Source of the DNA: Diploptera punctata
Lineage: Eukaryota; Arthropoda; Insecta; Blattodea; Blaberidae
Reading direction: 5' to 3'
Length of the DNA stretch: 64,000 nt
Assembly (NCBI GenBank): GCA_030220185.1
Contig: JASPKZ010003418.1
Location: 340,001-404,000 of the forward strand
Positions 43,661 to 54,783 of this stretch are shown in pieces. Each line of letters opens with the position of its first letter. The stretch's first letter is position 1. Below the pieces are notes generated by a model. The model did not search any database, was not told where the DNA came from, and saw only the letters and a program-made list of their open reading frames with translations. The position numbers and the translations under genes were made by a program.

Positions 43661-43663
43661 TAA

Positions 43664-43899
43664 ATGGCACAAAGAGTAGGGTGCGAATAGGTAAACAGTT
43701 TTCGGATACTTTTAAAATCCACAATGGGTTGAAGTAAGGAGATGCACTATCTCTCTATTATTTAATTTTGTACTAGAACATGCCATCAAATCTTTAGAGG
43801 ATGAAGAAGGCCTACAACCTGATGGTATTAATAAGCTGTTAGTTTATGCTGGTGATGTAGTACTATTGGGCGATAGCTAGGAGATACTAAAGGCCAACA

Positions 43900-43934
<35 letters not shown>

Positions 43935-44666
43935 TTAAGAAACACTCAGGAATTGGGACTGGAAGTAAATATCAATAAAACTAAATATATGGTCACACAT
44001 AGAAATATATTATATAATGGAAATGGACAGATAATGACAAATGAGGGAAATATTGAGGAAATGGCTGAATTCAAATACCTAGGAACAATAATCACAAATA
44101 GGAATGAGATGCACAAAGAAATTAATCTTAGGCTCAATTCTGGATATGTGTGCTATTATGCATTACAGAGACTCATAACAACAACGTTAAACTTAAAATA
44201 TATAAAACTATTATTCTACCAGTTATATTGTATGGATGCGAAACATGGACTATAACTTTAAGAGTGGAAAGGAGATTACGAGTATTTGAGAATAAAGTTC
44301 TTAGGAACATTTTTGAACCAAAGAGAGATGAATAGACAGACGAATGTAGAAGACTACGTAATAGTGAACTTCATGGTCTTTATAGAAAACCATATATAAT
44401 GAGAACAGTTAATTCTCATAGACTGCGATGGGCAGGACATGTGGTACGAATGGGGAACGAAAGACGTGCATGGAGGCTTCTTGTAGGGAAACAGAGGGAC
44501 AACGCCCAGTTGTTAGACCAAGAATGAGGTGGGAAAATAACATTTACTATGATTTGAGGGAAGAAGATTATACGGAGGATGATTGGAAAACATTAGCTCA
44601 GGATATGGGTGCATGCAGAGCTTATGTCCGCGCGGCCATGAACCTACGGTTTCGAGTGTGCCAGTG
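43664..44666 (+). pseudogene. Family-1 RTE-like copy, 3' part (after Harbinger)
   Basis: It continues the 29.93-31.07 kb copy. RVRIGKQFSDTFKI is followed by a stop, the catalytic box is changed to YAGD (near 43850), and an (AC)n run (43901-43932) has expanded inside the coding sequence. KTKYMVTHR and EFKYLGTIITNRNEMH follow. A local deletion then removes the stretch after YYALQRL, and the end reads AYVRAAMNLRFRVCQ. It ends GTGCCAGTG at 44666. Confidence 0.9.
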
Positions 44667-45129
44667 AATTAGTTAAGTCAAGTCGAATACCCAGATATCG
44701 AGACTGTTACTAGTTATTGTGTATCACGTACAGATTTTGCACAATTCTATTTTAAACACAAAAATAATTGCGCGAGGTCCACCACGTGAATGCGGTTTAA
44801 ACATGCTGTATTAAAATACGCAAACACCTAAAATATAATAAATTAATATTGTAATATGTTTACTATTTTTATTCATACTACTTTATCATTGTGTTAAACT
44901 GAGGGTAGGTTCATCCTACAACCCTCTCCTGGTGACATTACACTGATTCCGGCGAACAACTGAGGAAGCAAGAAACCGCCAAGCATTTCGGCTAGATATT
45001 ACAATTCAAATGTCACCAAGAACATTACAAGAAAATAGTACCAGCATTCATTCCTCCTGCAGCACAGAAGATTATTTCAATTAGTCCCTTGAATCAAAAT
45101 ACAGCAATCCGTGTCCAATCAATTCATCA
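44667..45129. other. Unassigned
   Basis: Present in the left arm of the inverted duplication but absent from the right arm; no recognised content. Confidence 0.35.
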
Positions 45130-46010
45130 TAAGTAATGCTATGAGTGATTTCCAAATTATCGATAAATTCACGACTCGCGAAATAACGAGTGAATTTATC
45201 TAGAGAATTTGGAAATCAAGACTGGCATTTGTTAGGTCTATTTAACGAATAAAATTAAGCTGCTTCCTCACAAATCATTATTTAAGTATAGTTATTATAA
45301 AACATTTATATATTTAGTGTAAACTGCGATGTTTGAAAAGAAATGAAAAACGCGATGTTTCATTTGTTCATCACTGTAATCAGATCATATTTTGATTTTA
45401 CCATAAAGAACACTGTTTGCACTTTCTTAAACGTATTATTTCCCGGGAATTAACGTTGCATAAAAATATAATTGACATATTTACATCATAGGACATCAGA
45501 AATTAATTAATAACCTGTAATGATGTGTTTCATTTTTTTCCCACTAGGGTGCATTCTTACTATATTGCGATTCTATTTGGCAATACATTTTATTGCCAAA
45601 TAGAATCGCAATATTGTAAGAATTCACCCTAATGGAGAAAAAATTAAACACGTCATTACAGGTTATTAATTAATTTGTGATGTCCTATGATGTAAATATG
45701 TCAATTATAATTTTCTGCTAAGTTAATTCCTGGGAAATAATGCGTTTAAGAAAGTACAAACAGTGTTTTGTTAATGGTGTAAACAATTGCTACCAATGTT
45801 TATCTATTTATCTCGCAAGCAGAATCTGGTTACATTCGTGCACTATATATACACGCTGGAGCAACTTGATAAAATGAAAGTGATAAAATCGAGGTGAAAA
45901 CGATTGGGATTGGTTGTAAATCAAAATTAATTGAAATATGATTGGTCAATGATTGCCATTTGGGGCACGAGTTAAATAGTCAAAATTAAACAATTTGGTA
46001 CACTATTTAG
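45130..46010 (-). repeat. Rep-A copy containing a long hairpin
   Basis: 45130-45410 is the inverse of 26575-26830. 45405-45770 is a hairpin with about 180-bp arms meeting at TATTTGGCAATA-CATTT-TATTGCCAAATA. 45770-46010 is the inverse of 26131-26400. One segment of Rep-A has therefore been duplicated in inverted orientation within the copy. Confidence 0.75.
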
Positions 46011-46169
46011 ATCTTACAAAAGAAAAAAGTGAACTTTTAGGTTCGAGATTTAAAGAAGACAATATTTTACTCCTCGTACAATTTTTATTGTTGTAGACAT
46101 CGTGAAAAAAAAATTAAAAAAGTATTTCGTAAGAGGGGGGAGTAGTGTGCTGATGATATATCTCTGGTT

Positions 46170-46337
46170 TAAATGGTCGCCTAGGAACAGTTTATGAATG
46201 GGCAGATTGTCGTATGTTTATTGATTCTAGTAAAAATAAGTCCAAAGTGCGTTCTTCTGCATAATGGAAATAAATTAGATCCAGGTCCAGTAGTTCAGTC
46301 AGTTATACGAAAAAAAAATATACAAACATGTGTACTA

Positions 46338-46345
<8 letters not shown>
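46170..46345 (+). pseudogene. Fragment of uncharacterised repetitive protein (FIDSSK type), left arm
   Basis: Plus-strand reading contains EWADCRMFIDSSKN and LLHNGNK-like sequence across frames. It is the inverted duplicate of 49.0-49.17 kb. See the entry at 46820-49145. Confidence 0.5.

Positions 46346-46378
<33 letters not shown>
46342..46378. repeat. (TA)n microsatellite
   Basis: TA run at the inner end of the left duplicated arm. Confidence 0.95.
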
Positions 46379-46381
<3 letters not shown>

Positions 46382-47561
46382 AGTTGCATTAACTATTACA
46401 TACGTATAGCAATCATGGATACGTTAATTTCAATATTATGTTTATAATTAGCTGATATCGCACGGAATAAATCTTATCATAATATCCTCTTAATGGAAGG
46501 AAACTGATGTACTGTAAAGAGTAGTTCACTAATCGTGTGACACGGAGATTTCAAATGGAAAAGGTTTATATCTACTCCTGAATTTCCTGCGGCAGGTGGT
46601 TTAACAGGTATCTAAACCTAATTTTGGTTCGCTGAAATCAAATATATTAACAGTTTTTTTCGTATCAGGTAAGGTTTTTCTGGCATGTTGAAATTAAATA
46701 TTTATTAATTTTTCATTATATGTAATAGCCATAATACTTTAAATTGCTGTAAAACCTACAGAGGCTTAATACAATATCAATCATGCAGTTAAAACAGTTT
46801 AAGATCTCTACTTTATCCTCCTCTTAGCAATAAATTATCGGTAAGTTAATTGGCGTTTTTGCTCCTGCCGAGGATTTTGTCTTGCCAAGCACCCAGGCAA
46901 TCTTGAAGACACCCTGGTACCTCGTTTTCATCTCTTTTATGTCTTGATGGGATATCTCATCATGTTCTACATTTAGTGCTCCTAAATTCTCTGGTAAATG
47001 TTGAGGATGAGAGTAGAGGAAGTGTAACTTCAAGCTCATATTGCATACCAGTGCACTCAACTTTGTGAGCATTATTTTTACCATTTTCTCATATTGATAA
47101 TCTTTAACATTATCCAGGAACTTCCCGATGATATACTTATATGATTCGTAAGCTTTTAGTTCCATGTCAGACATGCAGTTTTTGATAGTAATATCCCTAA
47201 TAAATTTACGAATCTGTGACCATCAAAATACCTTAGTTCACTTTTTCCTCCGACAGTAACATAACTTTTTAGCAATGTATTGGTAACAAGGGATATTTTT
47301 TCATAACTTTAACTAATTGCGTAATTATTCCTTCTTTAATGTGCATAGCAGGTAGCAATTTTTTAAGAAGCAAGTGATGGGCGATTTATTACAGATTTTG
47401 ACCTCGGCACCAGTTGCTTCATATTAGGTCAATTAGTAATATTCTTTTCCTGGTTTTAGAGTCCCATTCGTATGGAAAACACGGAAATTCCGTGTACACT
47501 CCTTGTTACCCCATTAAATACTACACACCTTAAGGTCCCCGCACACGTATAACTTGTTATC

Positions 47562-47562
<1 letters not shown>

Positions 47563-47613
<51 letters not shown>
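47563..47613. repeat. (TA)n microsatellite, mariner insertion point
   Basis: A TA run directly abutting the mariner left TIR; it continues beyond the right TIR at 48963-48976. Confidence 0.95.
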
Positions 47614-47616
<3 letters not shown>

Positions 47617-47721
47617 GGCAAGTCAAAATGTTGTGCAGGTTTTCAGAAATTTATTATGTGAAATGTAATGAACATATAATATTGTGAGACATATTGTATG
47701 AAAGGTAAACTCTCAAAGTTT
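47614..47721 (+). repeat. Mariner TIR, left
   Basis: 108 bp, CAGGGCAAGTCAAAATG to TCTCAAAGTTT. Confidence 0.9.
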
Positions 47722-47762
47722 TTTTTTAAATATTCACAGATGTTCTATGTGAGCGCCTTTTG

Positions 47763-48789
47763 TTACACGACAGATGTCAAGCCGATATTCAATCTCCTGC
47801 CAAACTTCTGTAGCAGTCCGCGGTCGATATCAGCAATGGCTGCTGTGATGCGGGCACGCAGTTCATGCAGTGTTGTTGGAAGTGGTGGTACGTAAACATG
47901 ATCCTTTACAAGACCCCACATGAAGAAATCACACGGGGTTAGATCTGGTGAACGAGGTGGCCAATGAATGAGTTGTTGATCACCCTGAGATGCACGGCCT
48001 ATCCAGCGTTGTGGTAAAGCCGTATTCAAATGGTCTCGAACACTGCCATGGTAATGTGGAGGGGCACCATCCAACTGCAGAATGAAATCTGGACTATCCG
48101 CTTCAAGCTGCGGAAGGAGCCATTGTTGTAGCATATCAAGGAAAACATGTCCGTTCACAGTACGTTCATGAAAGAAAAAGGGCCCATAAACCTTTGCATG
48201 GGAAATGGCACAAAAGACATTCACTTTCGGAGAATCGCGTTGATGTTCCAGAGTTGCATGGGGGTTACCAGTTCCCCAAATCCTTACATTGTGTCTATTC
48301 ACTTTTCCTGAAAGGTGGAAAGTCGCTTCATCACTGTAAACTACCCTCTCATGGAACTCATTCTCTTCCATTAATGCGAGAAAAATCAACACAGAAGGAC
48401 GCTCGCAAAGCATAATCGGCGGGTTTTAAGGCTTGAACCAGTTGCAAGTGGTAGGGTTTCATCTGTAAACGTTTCCGGAGAATCCGCCATACAGTTTTTT
48501 GTGGTAGTTGAAGTTCTGTCGCTCCCCGGTAGGTGGATTTCTGTGGACTCCGCACGAAGCATGTGCGAACGCGTTCGACTGTCTCTTCACTCGTCGACGG
48601 ACGGCCAGTCGATTTTCGTTTACAGATACAGCCTGAATCCCTAAATTGTGTGTACCACTTACGAATGGATCTCCCATCCGGCGGGTCTTTATCGTATCTG
48701 GTACGGAAATGTCGTTGAACACTAGTCACAGAGTTGTTTACATGGTAATCAAGCACACAGAAAGACTTCTGATCCCCAGTCAACGCCAT
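47763..48789 (-). pseudogene. DD41D mariner transposase, one frameshift
   Basis: The N-terminal frame (48789-48358) has helix-turn-helix DNA-binding regions (VTSVQRHFRTRY, IRKWYTQFRDSG) and a GRP linker (KSTGRPSTSE). The C-terminal frame (48413-47763) has the catalytic domain: VVYSDEATFHLS (first Asp), DFILQLDGAPPHY (second Asp) and WPPRSPDLTPCDFFMWG (third Asp). There are 41 residues between the second and third. Total length is about 340 residues, normal for mariner. The frames are offset by one base in a run of A (plus strand 48381-48385), so a single indel separates it from an open reading frame. All three catalytic Asp are present. Confidence 0.9.
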
Positions 48790-48854
48790 TTTCCTTTACT
48801 GCTCTGCTGTTGACATCTTGCGGGTGAACGCGGAACTTTAGAAGTGGACAAACT

Positions 48855-48962
48855 AAACTTTGAGAGTTTACCTTTCATACAATATGTCTCACGATATTAT
48901 ATGTTCATTACATTTCACATAATAAATTTCTGAAAACCTGCACAACATTCTGACTTGCCCTG
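48855..48962 (-). repeat. Mariner TIR, right
   Basis: Inverse of 47614-47721 with two differences by eye. Confidence 0.9.
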
Positions 48963-49334
48963 TATATATATATATATTAGAATAGTAAACATGTTTGTAT
49001 TTTTTTTTTCATATACACTGACTGAACTACTGGACCTGGATCTAATTTATTTCCATTATGCAGAAGAACGCACTTTGGACTTATTTTACTAGAATCAATA
49101 AACACACGGCAATCTGCCGATTCATAAACTGTTCCTAGGCGACCATTCAAACCAGAGATATATCATCAGCACACTACTCCCCCCCTCTTACGAAATACTT
49201 TTTAATTTTTTTTTCACGATGTCTACAACAATAAAAATTGTACGAGGAGTAAAATATTGTCTTCTTTAAATCTCGAACCTAAAAGTTCACTTTTTTCCTT
49301 TCTAAGATCTAAATAGTGTACCAAATTGTTTAAT

Positions 49335-49600
49335 TTTGACTATTTAAGTCATGCCCCAAATGGCAGTCAATGACCAACCATATTTCAATGAATTTTGATT
49401 TACAACCAATCCCAATCGTTTTCACCTCGATTTTATCACTTTCATTTTATCAAGTTGCTCCAGCGTGTATATAGTGCACGAATGTAACCAGATTCTGCTT
49501 GCAAGATAAATAGAAAAACATTGGTAGAAATTGTTTACACCATTAACAAAACACTGTTTGTACTTTCTTAAACGTATTATTTTCCCAGGAATTAACTTAG
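49335..49600 (+). repeat. Rep-A partial copy
   Basis: CATGCCCCAAATGGCAGTCA to TTTCCCAGGAATTAACTTAG, matching 26135-26440. Confidence 0.75.
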
Positions 49601-49602
49601 CA

Positions 49603-50134
49603 CACTGGCACACTCGAAACCGTAGGTTCATGGCCGCGCGGACATAAGCTCTGCATGCACCCATATCCTGAGCTAATGTTTTCCAATCATCCTCCGTATA
49701 ATCTACTTCCCTCAAATCATAGTAAATGTTATTCTCCCACCTCATACTTGGTCTACCAACTGGGCATTTTCCCTCTGTTTTCCTACAAGAAGCCTCCATG
49801 CACGTCTTTCATTCCCCATTCGTACCACATATCCTGCCCATCGCAGTCTATGAGAATTAACTGTTCTCATTATATCTGGTTTTCTATAAAGACCATGAAG
49901 TTCACTATTACGTAGTCTTCTACATTCGTCTGTCTGTTCATCTCTCTTTGGTTCGAAAATTTTCCTAAGAACTTTATTCTCAAATACTCGTAATCTCCTT
50001 TCCACTCTTAAAGTTATAGTCCATGTTTCGCATCCATACAATATAACTGGTAGAATAATAGTTTTATATATTTTAAGTTTAACGTTGTTGTTATGAGTCT
50101 CTGTAATGCATAATAGCACACATATCCAGAATTG
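49603..50134 (-). pseudogene. Family-1 RTE 3' fragment
   Basis: The minus strand reads KIYKTIILPVILYGCETWTI, LRVFENKVLRKIFEPKRDEQ, MGNERRAWRLLVGKQ and AYVRAAMNLRFRVCQ. The C-terminus is in a second frame. It shares the deletion before NNNVKLKIYK with the 44.2 kb copy. Confidence 0.85.
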
Positions 50135-50763
50135 AGCCTAAGCGCTTGATGATGTTGCTTTGCTAAATTAAATGTTTGGGTTTATCAATTTTGAGGTGAA
50201 AGTACGCGAGGTAGGTTTAGCTTTCGGTAATTTTGGTTCCCTGGATTTCAGGAAAGCTTCGCTGGCTTCAATATAGTTTGGGCACTGTCTGTAAGAAGCA
50301 GGATGTCCTGCTTCTCCGAAGTTTGCGCATTTGAAAAGTGTGTGGTCAGTCTGAGCTTCCACTCTCACTGTACACAACTTATGGCTGTGTGGTTTAGCAC
50401 TAATGACGGAACGCGGTGATAGATTACATGCTCCAAAAGTATGATTAAAGCGCTTGACATCTGAAGCATTGCTTCAAGCCAGCGCGTGATCTGTATTCTT
50501 CAATTGAAATTATGCAGAACAGAAGTTTCTTTAGGTTATAGATTTGTTTAGCCGCTTCAGTATTGTCAAGCTCAATGAGGTATAAGGGAAGTTTTGAAAT
50601 TTTGTCTTCATCTTTTTTTGGTTAATTGCTTGACACTTCTGACTGGGTACCCAAGATAGATGAGTTCACTTTTGATTTCTTCCGGATCGACATGATTAGG
50701 GAAGCGTTTAAGCACAACTTTGAGTTGGAGGTCATTTTTTAGGTTGAATGAGTAGTATTCTTT
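50135..50763 (-). pseudogene. Jockey-like ORF1 (gag-like), C-terminal part
   Basis: Minus strand: EYYSFNLKNDLQLKVVLKRF, HVDPEEIKSELIYLGYPVRS and QLTKKR form the region preceding the zinc knuckles of jockey-type ORF1. Near 50377-50290, CANFGEAGHPASYRQCPNY is the last zinc knuckle with one Cys changed to Phe. Stops occur between. It would bind element RNA. Its N-terminal half lies at 57022-57524, beyond a 6.2-kb insertion. Confidence 0.75.
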
Positions 50764-50769
50764 TTTGAC

Positions 50770-53214
50770 GGAGTCTGAAACGTGGCTAAATCCCAACATT
50801 ACCTCTTCTTTAATTGACATGGATGGTTATACTTTTCTTAGACATGATCGTGTTTAGAGTCGCGGGGGCGGTATTGGAGCCTTCGTTAGAACGGACCTTA
50901 CTCCTAAAATTGTGTATTTATCTAATAACGAACCATCTGCTGAAATTATGTTCATAGAAATATTTGTGAGTTTCAAAAAATGTCTTCTCTGTGTAGTATA
51001 CCAACCTCCTAAAATAAAAGCTATCGCTGAAATAGAGTCCCCTTTACAAAACGCGCGAATACAATTTGAACACGTTATCGTTATGGGCGACTTTAATATA
51101 AATATACTAGACACTGATAACAGACATACACAACAACTAATGGCTACGTTCCAGGCTTGTGATATGAATCTCCTGCCCCTACGGCCTACACATCACAATC
51201 ATCACTCTGAGACGTTACTTGACTTAATTGCAACTAATAATCCAGACAGATTACTTACTCACGGGTAACTGCCAGCCCCGGGAATATCAGCATATGATAT
51301 TATATTCTTAGCATATTCGCTGCACTGCCCTAAACCGACTCGAAAGACTATTACGTATAGAGACTTAAAACATATAGACAATGCAGCCCTAATTGAAGAA
51401 GCTATGCAGATGCCGTGGCATTCATTATGGACGCTGCATTCTGTAGATGAAAAAGTTGAAGCACTAAATTACTTTATACTACAATTATACAACAGATACG
51501 CCCCACTAAAAACTAAACTCGTGAAACGACGCCCTGCACCCTGGATGACTCTTTCAATTCGTAACTTGATGGCTGATAGAGACGCAGCATATAATAAATA
51601 TAGACTCGACAGAACAGACACAAATCTCACTCAATATAAACAGTTGCCTAACAAGACAAATCAAGCTATAATAAACGCCAAACTTAGACATTTATACAGT
51701 CTAACAGATACCAATACTTCAGAAATCTGGAAAAACTTGAATAGAATGGGAATAGGGAGAAAAGACACGCAGGTAGACAAATTACCTGTTTCTCTGGACA
51801 CACTCAATAATCACTTCACAGGTATAACTACTACTCCAAAGGATAAAGAACAAACAATAAATGAATTATCACTGACAAATCAACCCGACAGAGAACATTT
51901 CCACTTCTCATATGTTACAGATTACGACGTAAAGAAAGCCATTATGCGAACAAAACCAAAGCAGAAGGAACTGACCGTATAAATATTACTTTACTGAATA
52001 AAATAATCGACGCTATACTACCTACTATAACTCATATTTTTAACTCCTCACTACAAACTTCTACATATCCCTCATTGCGGAAACAAGCCCTCGTACGCCC
52101 ACTGCCTACAGTTAAAATGCCCTTAACCCCGAACGAATTTCGACCCATTAGCATTTTACCTACCTTTTCAAAAGCTCTGGAACGATTAGTCCATAAACAA
52201 CTGACTGACTACCTAAATGAACACAACCTTCTAGATCAATTTCAGTCAGGCTTCAGGACAGGACACAATACAAATACTGCTCTACTAAATATTTGCGAAG
52301 ACATACGCAAAGCTGCTGATAATCGAAAACTTACCATTCTTACATTACTGGACTTTAGTAAAGCATTCGACACGGTAGACTTGGACTTATTGTTGCATAA
52401 ACTTAAAAACCTCTTACTCTCTGATATGAGCGCCAGCAATCTGTTGTAGGAAATCATGCATTATGTTCTTCTTGGTCCTTCTGTAAAGCTGGGGTTCCAC
52501 AGGGTTCGGTGCTTGGGCCTTTACTTTTTCAATCTACATAAATGACATATCTAACTCCCTAAAGCATTGCAAACATATTTTATTTGCAGGCGACATGCAA
52601 ATCTACATCCACACAGACAAATAATCTCTAAATGACGCTGTTGCCAAAATTAACGAGGATCTTGACTCACTAATGACTTGGACAGTTAAATATGGACTGC
52701 AATTAAATCCTAGAAAGTCACAATTAATTAATCATAATGGGTCACCAGCGACTATTATCTACAATTAACCTAAACACAGTTTCGCATGTGTCACTAAATG
52801 GAGTTCAAATCCCTTATAGTGAGACAGTAAAAAATCTAGGAGTATTTATTGACAACAACTTAAATTGGAATACACAAATAAACCATAAATGCAAAACAGT
52901 CTTCTCAATAATACATTCATTAAATCGCATAAGAAATTGTCTGCCATTCGCTCTAAGGAAAACGTTAGTAGAAACACTTGCAATGCCCCACATTGATTCT
53001 TGTGACACTCTTTTTACAGACTTAAATATTATTTCCACTCAAAGACTTCAACGTGTTCATAATTCTTGCGCACGTTTTATTTGTGGTATTCGCAAATTTG
53101 ACCATGTTACACCGTCCCTGGAACAATTATCGTGGCTTCGTCTAAGAGATCGTAGAACTGTCCATTCACTATCCCTTCTCTATAAAATCCTTCACACATC
53201 ATCGCCTAATTATT
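50770..53214 (+). pseudogene. CR1-like endonuclease-RT, 5' and central part
   Basis: Endonuclease: YTFLRHDRV, a stop, RGGGIGAFVRTDL, then at 50912-51268 VIVMGDFNINILD (catalytic DxN) and LLDLIATNN, with the final SDH replaced (GISAYDII). Linker: RRPAPWMTLSIRNLM at 51404-51982. RT: PNEFRPISILPTFSKALERL, QSGFRTGHNTNTAL and LTLLDFSKAFDTVDL (palm Asp) at 52075-52449; GSVLGPL and INDISNSLKHC near 52510; the catalytic box reads FAGD instead of YADD. Thumb: NLNWNTQINHKCKTVFSIIH and DRRTVHSLSLLYKIL up to SPNY at 53214, where the LTR element begins. Confidence 0.85.
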
Positions 53215-54092
53215 TCAACCGAAATTGCGTGTTACGGCTCATTACTGCAGCGTCATTATCCTCCCTAGACTGTAAGATTCATGAACTATGCCAATATTCC
53301 TTTCTCTATGCATCTACCCCCACTCTCCCTCTTTACCTCTCCTGGTGCGCTGTTTCTACGGCGCATCTCCCCTCTACCTCGGAACCTTCAAATACGTTAT
53401 GCACAGCGAGAACGTTATCATTCATTCATCATTCAGTCATCTATCCATTCCGAGATGGGATCGGACTTTTAAGTGGACAATGTCGTCTGGAGCCGCGAAG
53501 TGGCGGAGTTTATGTTGGTCCTGAAGGCCGGGGAAGAAGCCACCCTGGCTTGGACTCTAGCATGAGTGTGGTATGTGGTATGATGTGGTTTTTTGTCCTG
53601 TAGAAATATTATCATTTATTTATTCACTTTATATTTCTTTGAATGATCAAATGTTTATCTTGGTTATGTTTTTAATTCAGACTACTTGTTTACATTAAAT
53701 ATCATTTTTATAGTTAATGTTCAAACTGATTTATGTGCACGTAGCTGTTTGGTATTCCTATTCGGAAACTCACTCAGTTAGGAGATCATTCCAGGTCCTT
53801 TTATTTTTTGTGTCTAGGTTTCCTGATTAATAATTATAGTGAAATCGCTTATTTTAAGTCACTCTGTTGTTTTGAGAACTATTATGGATTTATGCTAAAA
53901 CGCCTAGGAAAGAAAGATGAATCAATCCTTGCCTCCTATGGGCCCGGGGAAAGTAGTTTTGTGATTAATAACCTTGGAGGTAATCAGATCTACGCTAATA
54001 GAAGCAACAGAAACAAAAGACGATCCGGCACAATTATTGTATAATGACCGCTCGCACAAATGGTCGCAGTCAGCGTGGTTATAAACCTCACA
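53215..54092 (+). repeat. 5' LTR
   Basis: Starts TCAACCGAAATTGCG (the 3' LTR has TG, so TC is probably a mutation) and ends AAACCTCACA. Open frames inside (53281-53603) are non-coding artefacts shared by both LTRs. Confidence 0.8.
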
Positions 54093-54094
54093 AA

Positions 54095-54112
54095 TGGTAG
54101 CATAGCGCGTGG
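54095..54112 (+). promoter_or_regulatory. Primer-binding site (candidate)
   Basis: TGGTAGCATAGCGCGTGG starts two bases after the LTR and resembles initiator-Met-type primer sites (TGGTAGCAGAG..). Confidence 0.5.
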
Positions 54113-54496
54113 TTTTGTTTCTTTCTGTTTCGAAAAGTATGTTGTATTATATTGGCAGTAGTTCAGGTGGGCGTCGATTCAAAATGTTTTGGGTTCTGGA
54201 TTCAAGTGCCAGAACAAGAATATATACCCTGAATGGCCTTAAATGATTTTTGGGTATATATAAAGTATTTTGATATCGACATTTTTCAGAGGTATTATAT
54301 TGTGGATAAGTATTTGTTTTCGAGACTTATTATCTACGTAAAGGTTATTGAAACGTACTTATTTACGTGTCGGAATTGTTTAACGTAAATAAATTGATTC
54401 ATCTCTCCTTGCATGTAAACACAGAGTAACTTATGCATAAAGAACTCCGTTCTCTTATAGTTGTTTACACCTTTTGTTTGTTTTGTTTAGTAAACA

Positions 54497-54783
54497 TGCC
54501 TAGTTGGATCGATGTTGTATCTAAGGACAATTTGGTCCGAGAATTGAGCTTACTAGGTATTGATATCGAAGGTAACGTAGACATGTTACGTGAACGATAT
54601 TCTAGAGTATTTTTCGGCGTAGTTCGTTTGCTTATTTTGGATATCAGGAACGCTTGTTTTTGGACATCGGTATGTGGGCTGAATGAGCCATTTCGTTTAT
54701 GTTATTTGGATGGGAGACTCCTGAGTAACTTTCGGTACACGTGGACCAGGTTTTGTAATTATAAGATGCAGTCTAAGTTCTAA
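54497..54783 (+). CDS. Gag-like N-terminal region with SAP-like motif
   Basis: From ATG at 54497 the frame reads MPSWIDVVSKDNLVRELSLL and then GIDIEGNVDMLRERYS. This resembles the SAP-like opening of Gag proteins of several arthropod LTR elements (helix, Gly-containing turn, LRxR). The frame stops at 54783. Further short frames to 55360 (for example VERLVDPADPECS) suggest decayed gag. No protease, RT or integrase is visible. The open frame track extends upstream to 54433, but this ATG is the start that fits the motif. Confidence 0.5.

Larger units (their letters stand above)
47614..48962 (-). mobile_element. DD41D (rosa-like) mariner transposon, nearly intact
   Basis: 1349 bp with 108-bp TIRs (47614-47721 and 48855-48962) starting CAGGGCAAGTCA; by eye only two of 108 positions differ. 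The TA duplication sits inside a TA microsatellite. The transposase on the minus strand fills the element. The long TIRs and 41-residue spacing between the second and third Asp fit the DD41D (rosa) branch of the Tc1/mariner superfamily. This is one of the youngest insertions in the window. Confidence 0.9.
46820..49145 (-). pseudogene. Uncharacterised repetitive protein, interrupted by mariner
   Basis: Reading right to left: RVFIDSSKISPKCVLLHNGN (49.13-49.05 kb), then a (TA)n tract carrying a mariner element. The reading then resumes at 47.54 kb with TEFPCFPYEWDSKTRK, LPAMHIKEGIITQLVKVMKK and, in an open frame at 47174-46824, MSLKLHFLYSH, LPENLGALNVEH and HQDIKEMKTRYQG. I know this block order from many insect genomes as a dispersed, transposon-associated protein, but I cannot name its superfamily. 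Frameshifts and stops are frequent. A third copy is at 63.3-63.8 kb. Confidence 0.55.
48979..50134. repeat. Right arm of inverted segmental duplication
   Basis: 48979-49600 is the inverse of about 45718-46345, and 49603-50134 is the inverse of about 44129-44666. The arms share the private family-1 deletion after YYALQRL, so they derive from one copy. The right arm lacks the 1.05 kb present at 44667-45717. Confidence 0.85.

Noticed and set aside
53281..53524. Overlapping frames repeated identically at 55538-55781
   Set aside because: They lie in both LTRs and have no domain; repetition reflects the LTR pair, not conserved coding.
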